Below the pieces are notes generated by a model. It worked only from the letters and a program-made list of their open reading frames with translations. It made no database searches and was not told where the DNA came from. A program made the translations under genes and the position numbers. From contig NZ_CP007287.1 of assembly GCF_000737865.1 (NCBI RefSeq), positions 854,872 through 918,871 on the forward strand: DNA of 64,000 nucleotides, given 5' to 3'. Source of the stretch: Bifidobacterium coryneforme (lineage in GTDB: Bacteria > Actinomycetota > Actinomycetes > Actinomycetales > Bifidobacteriaceae). This document shows, piece after piece, positions 10,810 through 18,883 of the stretch (positions are counted from its first letter, which is position 1; the number at the start of each line of letters is the position of its first letter).

Positions 10810-12057
10810 TCACTTCCCGAAATGTTTCTTCAAAGGGTTCCATCCCCTGCCGCCGGGAGCCTCTTCTGCCAGTGCCTGGGCGTATACCTCGAGCACCTGC
10901 TCGGCCACATGGTCCCAGTCATAGTCCAAGGCACGCTCCTGGCCCAGTCTTGACAGATCACGCCGGGTGTCGTCCTGACCGATGAGTTCGAGGACCGCCC
11001 GTGCGCAGTCCATGGGGTCGCCATTGGTGAAGAGCCTGGCCCTTGTTCCCTCCTCGGAGACGTCCCGGAAGGCCTGGAGGTCCGAAGCCACAATGGGGCA
11101 ACCGGCGGCCATCGCCTCGGTCAGGACTATTCCGAAGCTCTCGCCGCCGGTCTGTGGTGCCACGTAGGCGGTCAGACTGTGGTAAAAGGCGGCCTTGTCA
11201 TCGTCGCTGATTCTTCCCAGGAAGGTGACATGGCTGAGCAGACCGGGATCGATCTCCTCGAGCATCCGCCTTGCCTCAGCCTCCCCGTCTCCGGCGCAGA
11301 GGAACCGGGCATCGGGTACGGCATCGAGAATGGTCGGGGCCGCCTGGGCAAGGATGCGGAATCCCTTGCGGTCTTCTTTCATCCTGCCCAGGAAACCTAT
11401 GGTGGGGGCTCCTGGCCTTCCCTGCCAGGCGGGTTTGGGGGCGGCATCGCGGAAGAAGCCGGCATCGATGCCGTTGGGGATGATCTGCGTATTGGTACGG
11501 TCCGTCAGGATGTGCTGGGCGGTCTGCATGGCTGACCTGCTGACGCAGATGGCTTGGCTGATTCCGGACAGCCGTGAGCGCAGATAGGGCTGGGTGAGCC
11601 TCATGGCCAGCGGGTAGGTATCGAAGGAGGCATGGAAGGTGGCCACGCAGGGACTCTGAAGGAAACCCTTGATTAGCGGTTTGTGACTAAGGCTGGGCAC
11701 CTCGGGCTCGTGGAGATGGAGAATGTCGAAACGTCCCTGACGCACCCACTGGCGGGTGATGCGGCCAGCGGACCCGAAGTAGCTGAGATTGGCCACCGAT
11801 CCGTTGTAAGGCACGGAGAATGAAGACCCTGTGGTCTGCACCCAGAGGGGCATGTCGTTGGTTCTTCGCCCCGGAGCCAGGACCTGGACCTGGTGTCCGC
11901 GCTTCAAGAGCTGCTGGGCGAAGTCTCGTATGTGGAGTTGGACCCCGCCTGGGGTTTCGAAGGAGTAGGGAGAGATGATACCGACCCGGAGATGCCGGCC
12001 TTCAAGGGGATCCATCCTGGTGGTATCCGGATTCGTGTTTTCCTTGGTTGCACTCAA
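10810..12057 (-). CDS. pimA: GDP-mannose:phosphatidylinositol alpha-mannosyltransferase, PimA-like (GT4)
   Basis: Adds the first mannose to phosphatidylinositol at the inner face of the membrane. The 415-residue GT4 (GT-B fold) protein has the N-terminal VGIISPYSFETPGGVQLHI acceptor loop, HLHEPEVPSLSH, the IPNGID segment and the donor-binding E-x7-E of GGESFGIVLTEAMAAG around residue 325. Synteny pgsA-patA-pimA matches Mycobacterium tuberculosis Rv2612c-Rv2610c, strengthening the specific assignment. Its ATG overlaps the acyltransferase stop by four bases. Confidence 0.9.
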   Translation of the reverse strand: MSATKENTNPDTTRMDPLEGRHLRVGIISPYSFETPGGVQLHIRDFAQQLLKRGHQVQVLAPGRRTNDMPLWVQTTGSSFSVPYNGSVANLSYFGSAGRITRQWVRQGRFDILHLHEPEVPSLSHKPLIKGFLQSPCVATFHASFDTYPLAMRLTQPYLRSRLSGISQAICVSRSAMQTAQHILTDRTNTQIIPNGIDAGFFRDAAPKPAWQGRPGAPTIGFLGRMKEDRKGFRILAQAAPTILDAVPDARFLCAGDGEAEARRMLEEIDPGLLSHVTFLGRISDDDKAAFYHSLTAYVAPQTGGESFGIVLTEAMAAGCPIVASDLQAFRDVSEEGTRARLFTNGDPMDCARAVLELIGQDDTRRDLSRLGQERALDYDWDHVAEQVLEVYAQALAEEAPGGRGWNPLKKHFGK

Positions 12058-13052
12058 GACCGGTTCCCCCGTGCCTTTCCCCGCCTCAGCTCCACTTCGG
12101 CGGATATGTGTTCAGGTACCGCGTGCATCCGCGACAGATCAAGGTCATCGATGAAGATCGGCTGGAGCATATGCCAGTCCTCAGGATGTTCCATGATACC
12201 GCGCGACCACTGGTCCACCCAGGCCTGGCTGAGCTCTTGGACGGCCTGGTCTCGTGGAAGGCCTTGGAAGGCATCGGTGTCTATCGGGCCGTCGATCGAA
12301 CAGATGTAGCCCAGGGGTGTTCCGGCCTGATGCCTGCGGTCACCGGTCAATCGTTCGCGATACATGTTGACCGTGTACAGGGGAAGGCGGGAATCCAATG
12401 CGATGACGGCAGGGCCAGCAGCCACTCGAATCCAGGAGTCAAATGCCCTGACGAAGACCCCGTTTCGGCTCAGATCACGGTCGGCGAGGAGAGGGACCAC
12501 CTGTTCAGGACTCGCAAGTGTGTCCGCCAACCGCTCGGTGATGCCATGCTCTCCGGTAAGTATGATGTTGATCCCCAGATCACGGCGAATCTGGGCGAAG
12601 GTCTCCAACAGCTCCTCGTTGGACAGACGTTCGGCAACGGTAGTGACGGGGCCGACAGTCCTGCCTGCCCAGAACCCGGCATAGTCCCAATTACCCTGGT
12701 GACCCATGCCGATAGGCACTGAGCGGGATTCGATCATGGTCTTGGCTGGCTCGGGATACCCGGTCCCCGCTGGTCTGATTCGTGCCTTGAGCTGCTCTGT
12801 CGTCCTGGCGCCCACGGTCAGCGCCTCGGAGAAGTACGTGAAATAGGACCGCATGCCCCGTCTGCTGATATGTCGAAGCTGTTTCCTGCCTACTGGTCCC
12901 ACTACATGGGCCAGGTTGGCCTCAAGCTGCCTGACCCCACCGACGTGCAGAAGCCAGGAGACATCGGCCGCCAGGAGGAAAAACCCCCGCAGAAGGGTTT
13001 CAGGTACCCAGCGGGCATACCTCGCAGTCAGGATCAACAAGCGGTCCAGCAT
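12054..13052 (-). CDS. Phosphatidylinositol mannoside acyltransferase, PatA-like (lipid A acyltransferase fold)
   Basis: Predicted to acylate the mannose of PIM1/PIM2. The 332-residue protein has a hydrophobic N-terminus (LLRGFFLLAADVSWLLH) and the H-x4-D catalytic dyad of the HtrB/PatA family in MGHQGNWDYAGFW (about residue 118). It also carries the GGVRQLEANLAHVVG segment common in these enzymes. Placement directly between pgsA (6 bp) and pimA (4-bp overlap) supports the role. Function is inferred from family and context. Confidence 0.88.
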   Translation of the reverse strand: MLDRLLILTARYARWVPETLLRGFFLLAADVSWLLHVGGVRQLEANLAHVVGPVGRKQLRHISRRGMRSYFTYFSEALTVGARTTEQLKARIRPAGTGYPEPAKTMIESRSVPIGMGHQGNWDYAGFWAGRTVGPVTTVAERLSNEELLETFAQIRRDLGINIILTGEHGITERLADTLASPEQVVPLLADRDLSRNGVFVRAFDSWIRVAAGPAVIALDSRLPLYTVNMYRERLTGDRRHQAGTPLGYICSIDGPIDTDAFQGLPRDQAVQELSQAWVDQWSRGIMEHPEDWHMLQPIFIDDLDLSRMHAVPEHISAEVELRRGKARGNRS

Positions 13053-13058
13053 ATGGCC

Positions 13059-13733
13059 TCACTCGTGGCTGGGATCGGCAGGTTGTGGATTCTTGCTCAT
13101 GGCACGGTTGACAAGACTGATCCGCTGCCAGACCGTGACGATGCCGAGAAGAGCGAGAACCACCAGGAAGCAGCTGAGGACCGCCAAGGGGAGGCCAGCA
13201 CCGGTCAGGGCCATCCCCACCAGAATGATGACCAGACGGTCGGACCGGGTGGCGATGCCGTTCTTGGCTTCGAAACCCTCAGCCTCGGCTCTGGCGCGGG
13301 CATAGGAAGTGACGAAAGAGGTCATGATGGCGAACAGTGCCGCAGCCATACCGATCTGCGCCCATACATCAGGTCCATGATGGGTCGGATCCGAAGCCCA
13401 GAGCACCTCATGACGGCGCAAGTAGATGATGACACCGGCCAGGACCGCCCAGTCGGCAATCCTGTCCAGGGTGGAATCCAGGAAGGCCCCGAACTGTGTG
13501 CCGCCACCGGTCAGTGCGGCCACGGACCCGTCCAGGGAGTCGAACGCAACCAGAACGGCCAGGACCACTGCACCGGGCAGGAGCCACCCGGTCAAACCTG
13601 TGGCGATTGCCACCACAACGGTACCGACAGCGCCGATGATGGTTACCCCGTTGGCACTGATTCCAATCCGTACCAGCCCCCTGGCTATCGGTGCGATGAT
13701 GCGCTTCCAGGGGCCACGTAAATGTTCGAACAT
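13059..13733 (-). CDS. pgsA: CDP-alcohol phosphatidyltransferase, phosphatidylinositol-phosphate synthase (PgsA1-like)
   Basis: Joins CDP-diacylglycerol to inositol phosphate to form the lipid that PimA mannosylates. The 224-residue membrane protein has about six helices and the CDP-OH-P motif: D65-x2-D68-G69, G82-x3-D86-x3-D90. The canonical Ala-Arg after DG-x2 reads Ala72-Ala73, so the usual arginine is missing. The RARAEAEGFEAK loop resembles M. tuberculosis PgsA1. The ATG at 13733 follows an AGGA site and lies 14 bp after the thrS stop; the longer upstream reading frame overlaps thrS. Confidence 0.88.
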   Translation of the reverse strand: MFEHLRGPWKRIIAPIARGLVRIGISANGVTIIGAVGTVVVAIATGLTGWLLPGAVVLAVLVAFDSLDGSVAALTGGGTQFGAFLDSTLDRIADWAVLAGVIIYLRRHEVLWASDPTHHGPDVWAQIGMAAALFAIMTSFVTSYARARAEAEGFEAKNGIATRSDRLVIILVGMALTGAGLPLAVLSCFLVVLALLGIVTVWQRISLVNRAMSKNPQPADPSHE

Positions 13734-13747
13734 GGTTCGGTCCTGCC

Positions 13748-15802
13748 TCAGTCCTGCTGCGAATCCGTGGCGGATGTCTGCGAAGTGAAGTCGTCGACTG
13801 AATTGATCAGTGCCCGTGCCCTGATGGCCTCGGCAATCCACTTGCGGGCGGAGTCAACCGGGACTCCGTTGAGTTGGCTGCCGTCACGGAAGCGGAAGGA
13901 CACCGCGTTCCTGGAGACATCCTCCTCGCCGGCAATCAGGATGAATGGAGCCTTGGACTTGGAGGCGTTACGGATCTTCTTGCCGAATCTGTCGTCGGAG
14001 CGGTCGATTTCGCAACGGACCATATCGTCCCTGAGTTCCTCTAGGAAGGATTCAAGATGCGGGGCGAACTCGTCGGCCACGGGAATGGCCTGCACCTGGA
14101 CAGGGGCCAGCCATGCCGGGAAGGCGCCGGCATAGTGCTCCAGGAGGATGGCGAAGAACCGCTCGATGGATCCGAAGAGGGCCCGGTGGATCATGACCGG
14201 ACGTTGATGGGAACCATCGGCCGCAACATACTCAAGCTGGAAACGTTCGGGGAGGTTGAAGTCCAGCTGGATGGTCGAGACCTGCCAGGTACGCCCTATG
14301 GCGTCGCGGGCCTGGACGGAGATCTTGGGGCCGTAGAAGGCGGCGCCCTCGGGGTCATCCACCAGTTCCAGACCTGAGTCCTTCGCCACCTGGGCGAGGG
14401 TGTTGGTGGCTTCCTCCCATACCTCATCCGATCCGACGAACTTGTGCGGGTCCTTGGTGGAGAGTTCCAGGTAGAAGTCGTTCAGGCCGAAGTCCTTGAG
14501 TACCTTCAGTACGAACTGGAGCAGGCTGGTCAGCTCCCCCTTCATCTGCTCCCTGGTGCAGTAGATGTGGGAGTCGTCCTGGGTCAATCCCCTTACACGG
14601 GTCAGGCCGTGGACTTCGCCGGACTTCTCATACCTGTAGACCGTGCCGAACTCGAAGAGCCTGAGCGGCAGTTCCTTGTATGAGCGCTGGCGGGACTTGA
14701 AGATCAGGTTGTGCATGGGGCAGTTCATCGGCTTCAGGTAGTAGTCGAACCCCTGCTTGGTCACCTGCCCTTCCTCATTCTGCTCCTCGTCCAGATGCAT
14801 GGGAGGGTACATGCCGTCCTTGTACCACTGCAGGTGCCCGGAAATCTCGTAGAGATGCCCCTTGGTGATATGCGGGGTCTGAACGAAGGAGTACCCGTTG
14901 CGGCGGTGCATCTGGCGGGAGTAGTCCTCCATGGCGTTGATGATTGCGGCACCCTTGGGATGGAAGACCGGCAGGCCGGAACCAATTTCGTCCGGGAAGG
15001 AGAACAGGTCCATTTCGGCGCCCAACTTGCGGTGGTCGCGCTTGGCGGCCTCCTCCAGCCGGGCCAAGTATGCCTTCAGGTCCTCCTTGGAGGCCCAGGC
15101 GGTGCCGTAGATGCGCTGAAGCATGGGATTCTTCTCGTCGCCACGCCAGTAGGCCGCGGCCGTACGCATCAGTTTGAAGCTTTGAATATAGCGAGTATTG
15201 GGCAGGTGGGGCCCGCGGCAAAGGTCCTTCCACACCGTGTTCCCGTCACGATCGAGGTTGTCGTACATGGTCAGCTCACCACCAGTGGCTACCTCTGTGG
15301 CTTCCTCACCGCTGATTTCGGCCTCCTTGGCCCCTATCAGCTCCAGTTTGTAAGGCTGACCCTGTTCTTCGGCACGGGCCTCTTCCTCACTCACCACCCG
15401 CCGCTGGAAGCGCTGGGAGGATTTGATGATCCGCTTCATCCGCTTCTCGATCTCCTTGAGATCGTCGGGAGTGAAGGGCTGCTCAACATCGAAGTCGTAG
15501 TAGAACCCGTCCTTGATCACCGGGCCGATCCCCAGTTTGGCATCCGGCCTGATTTCCTGGACAGCCTGGGCCATGACATGGGTCGCGGAGTGACGCATGA
15601 TGGCCAGTCCGTCCTCGCTGGCCAGCTCGATGGGCTCAACTGAATCACCATCGTGAAGGGGGGTATAAAGGTCGCGCGGTTGTCCATCGATTCTGACCGC
15701 AACGATGTCCTTGTCATCAGCAAATAGCTGGACACCAGTCAGATCCGCTGCCACCTCCTTGTTTTCACCGCTCAACTGTATGGAGATGTTCGACTGCGTC
15801 AT
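13748..15802 (-). CDS. thrS: Threonyl-tRNA synthetase
   Basis: Charges tRNA-Thr. The 684-residue product has an N-terminal TGS domain, the editing domain with [12 protein letters not shown], and the class II catalytic core with the zinc-site region [36 protein letters not shown] and the motif 3 region [15 protein letters not shown], followed by the anticodon-binding domain. I start at the ATG giving [12 protein letters not shown], with AAGGA upstream; a frame 17 codons longer exists. The mycobacterial HIT-family gene between thrS and pgsA is absent here. Confidence 0.97.
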   Translation of the reverse strand: MTQSNISIQLSGENKEVAADLTGVQLFADDKDIVAVRIDGQPRDLYTPLHDGDSVEPIELASEDGLAIMRHSATHVMAQAVQEIRPDAKLGIGPVIKDGFYYDFDVEQPFTPDDLKEIEKRMKRIIKSSQRFQRRVVSEEEARAEEQGQPYKLELIGAKEAEISGEEATEVATGGELTMYDNLDRDGNTVWKDLCRGPHLPNTRYIQSFKLMRTAAAYWRGDEKNPMLQRIYGTAWASKEDLKAYLARLEEAAKRDHRKLGAEMDLFSFPDEIGSGLPVFHPKGAAIINAMEDYSRQMHRRNGYSFVQTPHITKGHLYEISGHLQWYKDGMYPPMHLDEEQNEEGQVTKQGFDYYLKPMNCPMHNLIFKSRQRSYKELPLRLFEFGTVYRYEKSGEVHGLTRVRGLTQDDSHIYCTREQMKGELTSLLQFVLKVLKDFGLNDFYLELSTKDPHKFVGSDEVWEEATNTLAQVAKDSGLELVDDPEGAAFYGPKISVQARDAIGRTWQVSTIQLDFNLPERFQLEYVAADGSHQRPVMIHRALFGSIERFFAILLEHYAGAFPAWLAPVQVQAIPVADEFAPHLESFLEELRDDMVRCEIDRSDDRFGKKIRNASKSKAPFILIAGEEDVSRNAVSFRFRDGSQLNGVPVDSARKWIAEAIRARALINSVDDFTSQTSATDSQQD

Positions 15803-15914
15803 GAATGCCGTCCTTGCTATCGGAGCCCGCGTTACAGGGTGCAGGCTGGACATGGTTGTCGAGCACAGATTATGCCGTCAGTCAGACAAGCCGAAAGATG
15901 AGCCGGTTCCTGAC

Positions 15915-16772
15915 CTAGCCATTGGAATTTCCACCCTGGCCCTTGTCCCCCATCGATCTCAGGAAGTCCTCCGCTTCCTTGATCAGTTCATGGGCTGTCG
16001 GTTCGTCAACCTGCATGTTCATCCGGTCGGCCGATTGCTTGTCGGCTTCCATCTCCAGGCGATGTACATAACCAGCCAGGTCGTCGTTGCAGTGCAGGAG
16101 GACTGCGGCCTGGGCTTTCCATTCCTCGGCCTTACGGGGCAGATGCCCCCGCTCCAGGCCGACACCCAACATCGAAGAGAGACGTTCCAACAGTTGCAGG
16201 GTGGCCTGGGCGCATTCATCGCTTCCCAGGTACTGCGGTACTGAGACCCATACGGATTCGGTTGTGTATCCGTCCTGGGCTGCCAGGGAGTCGAGGACGG
16301 TCGGAATGCCGATGGGGCCGGAATGACCATCCGTGTCCATGCTGGCCTGGTCTCCTGCCAGGTCGTCTATGGGCAGTGGTCTGGTGTGGGGACAATCGGC
16401 AAACATGGAACCCAGGGTGATGATGGAGTCCACTTCGTAGTCTTCGGCCATGTGGATACTCTGACGGCAGAAGTCAGTCCAGCGGTAGTTCGGCTCGGGC
16501 CCCATCTCCAGAAGCAGGGTGAGACTGGCATTGATCCGCACCCGATAGAACTTGGTTGCGGGCCAGACAATACGCCTCCGACCCTGTACATGGCAGAGCA
16601 TGGGGCGTGACATCTGATAGTCGTAAAACCCCTCGCCATGGATGTTGCCGACCTCATGCGAGTCGTAGGCCTCAAGGAGGTGACGAATCACATTGGTCGA
16701 GGCTGAGCAGGCATCATTCCATCCGTCAAAAGCCGATACCATGACGCAGTGCTGCTTGGCTTCTTCACTCAT
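15915..16772 (-). CDS. PAC2 (proteasome assembly chaperone) family protein
   Basis: A 285-residue cytoplasmic protein of the PAC2/DUF75 family common in actinobacteria, judged from the N-terminal VMVSAFDGWNDACSASTNVI, the FYDYQMSRPML segment, and the ITLGSMFADCPHTRPLPI stretch. Eukaryotic PAC2 helps assemble proteasomes; bifidobacteria are not known to have a 20S proteasome, so the role here is open. The ATG at 16770-16772 has GAGAGAT upstream; a frame 28 codons longer runs toward the tRNA promoter. It lies 112 bp upstream of thrS. Confidence 0.8.
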   Translation of the reverse strand: MSEEAKQHCVMVSAFDGWNDACSASTNVIRHLLEAYDSHEVGNIHGEGFYDYQMSRPMLCHVQGRRRIVWPATKFYRVRINASLTLLLEMGPEPNYRWTDFCRQSIHMAEDYEVDSIITLGSMFADCPHTRPLPIDDLAGDQASMDTDGHSGPIGIPTVLDSLAAQDGYTTESVWVSVPQYLGSDECAQATLQLLERLSSMLGVGLERGHLPRKAEEWKAQAAVLLHCNDDLAGYVHRLEMEADKQSADRMNMQVDEPTAHELIKEAEDFLRSMGDKGQGGNSNG

Positions 16773-16847
16773 ATCTCTCAGATTACCGGTGTACAGGCAT
16801 CCAAGGGCGGGGTATGCCATCAGCGGAGGGGCGGCGACACGCTCTTG

Positions 16848-16876
16848 TTGCCACAATCCGTAATCGCGGATATAGT
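16848..16876 (+). promoter_or_regulatory. Promoter of the tRNA cluster
   Basis: A -35 element TTGCCA (16848-16853) and a -10 element TATAGT (16871-16876) are separated by 17 bp, a near-consensus housekeeping promoter. The predicted start near 16883 leaves a leader of about 37 nt before tRNA-Gly. Confidence 0.75.
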
Positions 16877-16919
16877 AGTTTCTCGTGCTCAGGCAGTCAT
16901 GTGAGTGATTGTTTGAAGT

Positions 16920-16992
16920 GCGGGCATAGCTTAGTTGGTAAAGCGCGACCTTGCCAAGGTCGAGACCGCGGGTCCGAGTCCCGTTGCCCGCT
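16920..16992 (+). tRNA. tRNA-Gly (GCC)
   Basis: A 73-nt cloverleaf: acceptor GCGGGCA pairs with TGCCCGC, anticodon stem CGACC/GGTCG encloses TTGCCAA with anticodon GCC, and the T arm is GCGGG/CCCGT. CCA is not encoded. First of four tRNA genes in tandem. Confidence 0.95.
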
Positions 16993-17020
16993 CGAGGTTT
17001 CCGAGCAGTTTAACCAATAC

Positions 17021-17091
17021 GGTGGGTTAGCCAAGCGGTTAGGCAGCGGCCTGCAAAGCCGTATAGACGAGTTCGACTCTCGTACCCACCT
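17021..17091 (+). tRNA. tRNA-Cys (GCA)
   Basis: A 71-nt cloverleaf: acceptor GGTGGGT with ACCCACC, anticodon loop CTGCAAA with anticodon GCA, T arm GACGAGTTCGACTCTCGT. CCA is not encoded. Lies 28 nt after tRNA-Gly. Confidence 0.95.
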
Positions 17092-17111
17092 CTCTCGAAA
17101 GAGAATGACCC

Positions 17112-17183
17112 GGGCGGTTGGCGCAGAGGTAGCGCACTTCCCTGACACGGAAGGGGTCACTGGTTCGAATCCAGTATCGCCCA
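17112..17183 (+). tRNA. tRNA-Val (GAC)
   Basis: A 72-nt cloverleaf: acceptor GGGCGGT with ATCGCCC, anticodon stem CTTCC/GGAAG around CTGACAC with anticodon GAC, and a GGTTCGAATCC T arm. Lies 20 nt after tRNA-Cys. Confidence 0.95.
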
Positions 17184-17217
17184 CGAGGATCGCGGTTATG
17201 CGGTCGTTCAGGATTCC

Positions 17218-17290
17218 GGGCGATTGGCGCAGCGGCTAGCGCACTTCGTTCACACCGAAGGGGTCGCAGGTTCGATTCCTGCATCGCCCA
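17218..17290 (+). tRNA. tRNA-Val (CAC)
   Basis: A 73-nt cloverleaf: acceptor GGGCGAT with ATCGCCC, anticodon stem CTTCG/CGAAG around TTCACAC with anticodon CAC, T arm GCAGGTTCGATTCCTGC. Last of the cluster; no clear hairpin terminator follows. Confidence 0.95.
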
Positions 17291-17641
17291 CCCTCAATCC
17301 ACTACTCATCATCTGCACTCCCCTTTTCAGTCGCTCCTTGTTTACTGCCGCTGGTCCGTATGCATGTTGTCGATACCCTGTTCGTGCGTGGCAATGACTG
17401 AACATAGACATGTCAGTAAGCCGGATGCGGTGAGAGCCTGAGCAGAATAATGATTTATCTGGATCGGGAGTGCCTACTCCAGGTCGGGCATTTCGTGAGC
17501 GAGCAGTTGGTAATTCTGACAAAACAAAGGCGTTAAGCGGAATGTTGAGCTTGTGGTCAACCCGATTGTGTGATAAATTACTATTAACTGAGAACTGACC
17601 ATCAGGTTGTTCATTGAACATCTGGTTTGAGAGGTGGAACC

Positions 17642-17755
17642 ATGTATGAGGTGTTGAGTCCTGATAGGCGGACTCATACAACCCAGACAATGGTACTTGC
17701 CAGATTGAGACAGCAGCTAGCCGGAATCCTCAACCTGAGGATGCTCTTGTGCTGA
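17642..17755 (+). CDS. Possible small protein of 37 residues (unrecognised)
   Basis: An ATG preceded by the strong ribosome site GAGAGGTGG at six bases opens a 37-codon frame beginning MYEVLSPDRRTHTTQTMVLA and ending in a leucine-rich run and TGA. A hairpin terminator follows about 80 bp later on the same strand, consistent with a short independent transcript. I do not recognise the peptide; codon usage gives no clear support, and it may be chance. Confidence 0.25.
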   Translation: MYEVLSPDRRTHTTQTMVLARLRQQLAGILNLRMLLC

Positions 17756-17833
17756 TTTTGGACTTTTGTGATTCGCTCCGGTGGGTCACGCACCGGTCTT
17801 TACGGAGATTCTGAAAGGCCGACTTTTAATTCC

Positions 17834-17895
17834 CCTCCGACAGCGTGAAGAAATATACCCCCCTCTCCCCTGTCGGAGGTTTCTTTTACTTTTTT
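17834..17895 (+). terminator. Rho-independent terminator, plus strand
   Basis: A perfect 10-bp stem, CCTCCGACAG (17834-17843) with CTGTCGGAGG (17870-17879), is followed by a T-rich run (TTTCTTTTACTTTTTT). The loop is 26 nt. The T run is only on the plus strand, so it ends a rightward transcript although no known plus-strand gene lies between the tRNAs and this point. Confidence 0.65.
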
Positions 17896-17921
17896 GGGGA
17901 AAGGGCGGCGACGGATTGCAC

Positions 17922-18575
17922 CTATTTGAGTGACTGCAGGTACCTGTAGAGCGTCGGTACAGAAACTTTGAGTTCGGGCGCCACAACACCTACTGCCCCC
18001 TTGATCAGGAATATACCCCGGTCCTTGAGGTCTTTGATGATGGCCAGGCGTTCGATCCTGCTCAGCTTATCGATAGGTATATGAACCTGCTTGATCACCT
18101 CACGGGTAACCCTTCGGATGTTCTCTTCGGGGTTTTCTTCCAGCTCCTGACTGGGTATACCGGAGGTGACCATACCGTTGACCGAATCTGTTTCGCTGAT
18201 GGTCTGAAGGAGGTGGGCGGCACGTTGAAGCTCGGTGATGTTGATATTGATGCAAAGTGCACCAATGACTTCGTCTTCCTTGTTTCGGATGAAGAATGAC
18301 GAAACCCTGAACTGGTGGTCGTTCAAATCGTGACCCCGGTAGTCGGAAATGAAATCAATGCCACTGTCCCTGGCCTTTCGAGTCAACTCCAGTGTTTCCT
18401 TGGTCATGGAGTCGCCCTTCTTGCGGCCCGACAGATGACCGTTGCGTATGAACACGATGGAGGCATGTGGCCTGTCCAGATCGTGTACCGCAATCTCGGC
18501 CATCGGTCCGAAGGCATCGGACAGGAACTCAGCCAGTGGGAAAACCTCTTCGAGATTGGTGACTGTGAAGTGCAT
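17922..18575 (-). CDS. YheO/DauR-like transcriptional regulator (PAS + HTH)
   Basis: A 217-residue DNA-binding regulator. The N-terminal YheO-like PAS domain spans about residues 5-115 (AEIAVHDLDRPHASIVFIRNGH; SSFFIRNKEDEVIGALCININ) and the C-terminal DauR-type helix-turn-helix about 155-217 (RIERLAIIKDLKDRGIFLIKGA, then PTLYRYLQSLK). Characterised relatives sense small molecules such as D-arginine; the ligand here is unknown. It is transcribed away from the DHA2 exporter gene 308 bp off, making that exporter a likely target. Confidence 0.88.
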   Translation of the reverse strand: MHFTVTNLEEVFPLAEFLSDAFGPMAEIAVHDLDRPHASIVFIRNGHLSGRKKGDSMTKETLELTRKARDSGIDFISDYRGHDLNDHQFRVSSFFIRNKEDEVIGALCININITELQRAAHLLQTISETDSVNGMVTSGIPSQELEENPEENIRRVTREVIKQVHIPIDKLSRIERLAIIKDLKDRGIFLIKGAVGVVAPELKVSVPTLYRYLQSLK

Positions 18576-18883
18576 TGCTGGTCCTCAACATCCTAACAGG
18601 GCAGATTCCTCTACCGGTTGATGTCGTAGGAAGCGGACGTATCCATCCGTATCAGCTTCCTGTTCTGTTATGTTTCCGAATCCTTCGTCTTCCCGCCCCC
18701 GGACCCGGCCCGGCCCGTAAGCCGGCATAGCGCACCATAAAGGTGTTGAAGCGAATCTAATATTATCCCATCCGAATTGCATTTTGTTCTTTGACCGGTC
18801 CGCGCGGCCTGTCGAGTGTTGCTCGGGTGGGTTGTAGGATATGTGGGTTCAGTGTGATACGGATTTTAAAGGAAGCAGTAGCA

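Larger units (their letters stand above)
17291..17921. other. AT-richer intergenic region after the tRNA cluster
   Basis: About 630 bp with no convincing protein gene on either strand and visibly lower GC than the surroundings, especially 17420-17680. It holds a possible 37-codon plus-strand ORF (17642-17755), a small hairpin (CCGGTG/CACCGG near 17778-17796) and a plus-strand terminator (17834-17895). Reading frames over the tRNA end of the region are artefacts. It could be a small-RNA or leader locus, or the remnant of an element once inserted next to tRNA-Val; no integrase or duplicated tRNA 3' end is visible. Confidence 0.5.

Noticed and set aside
13717-13740. GTTCGAACATGGTTCG near the pgsA start as a third LexA box
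   Set aside because: The half-sites are three bases apart rather than four and overlap the pgsA start codon and coding sequence.
16814-17690. Several open frames across the tRNA cluster, including ones with MGDTGFEPVTPSV-like peptides
   Set aside because: They are translations of tRNA genes and their flanks, a well-known annotation artefact.
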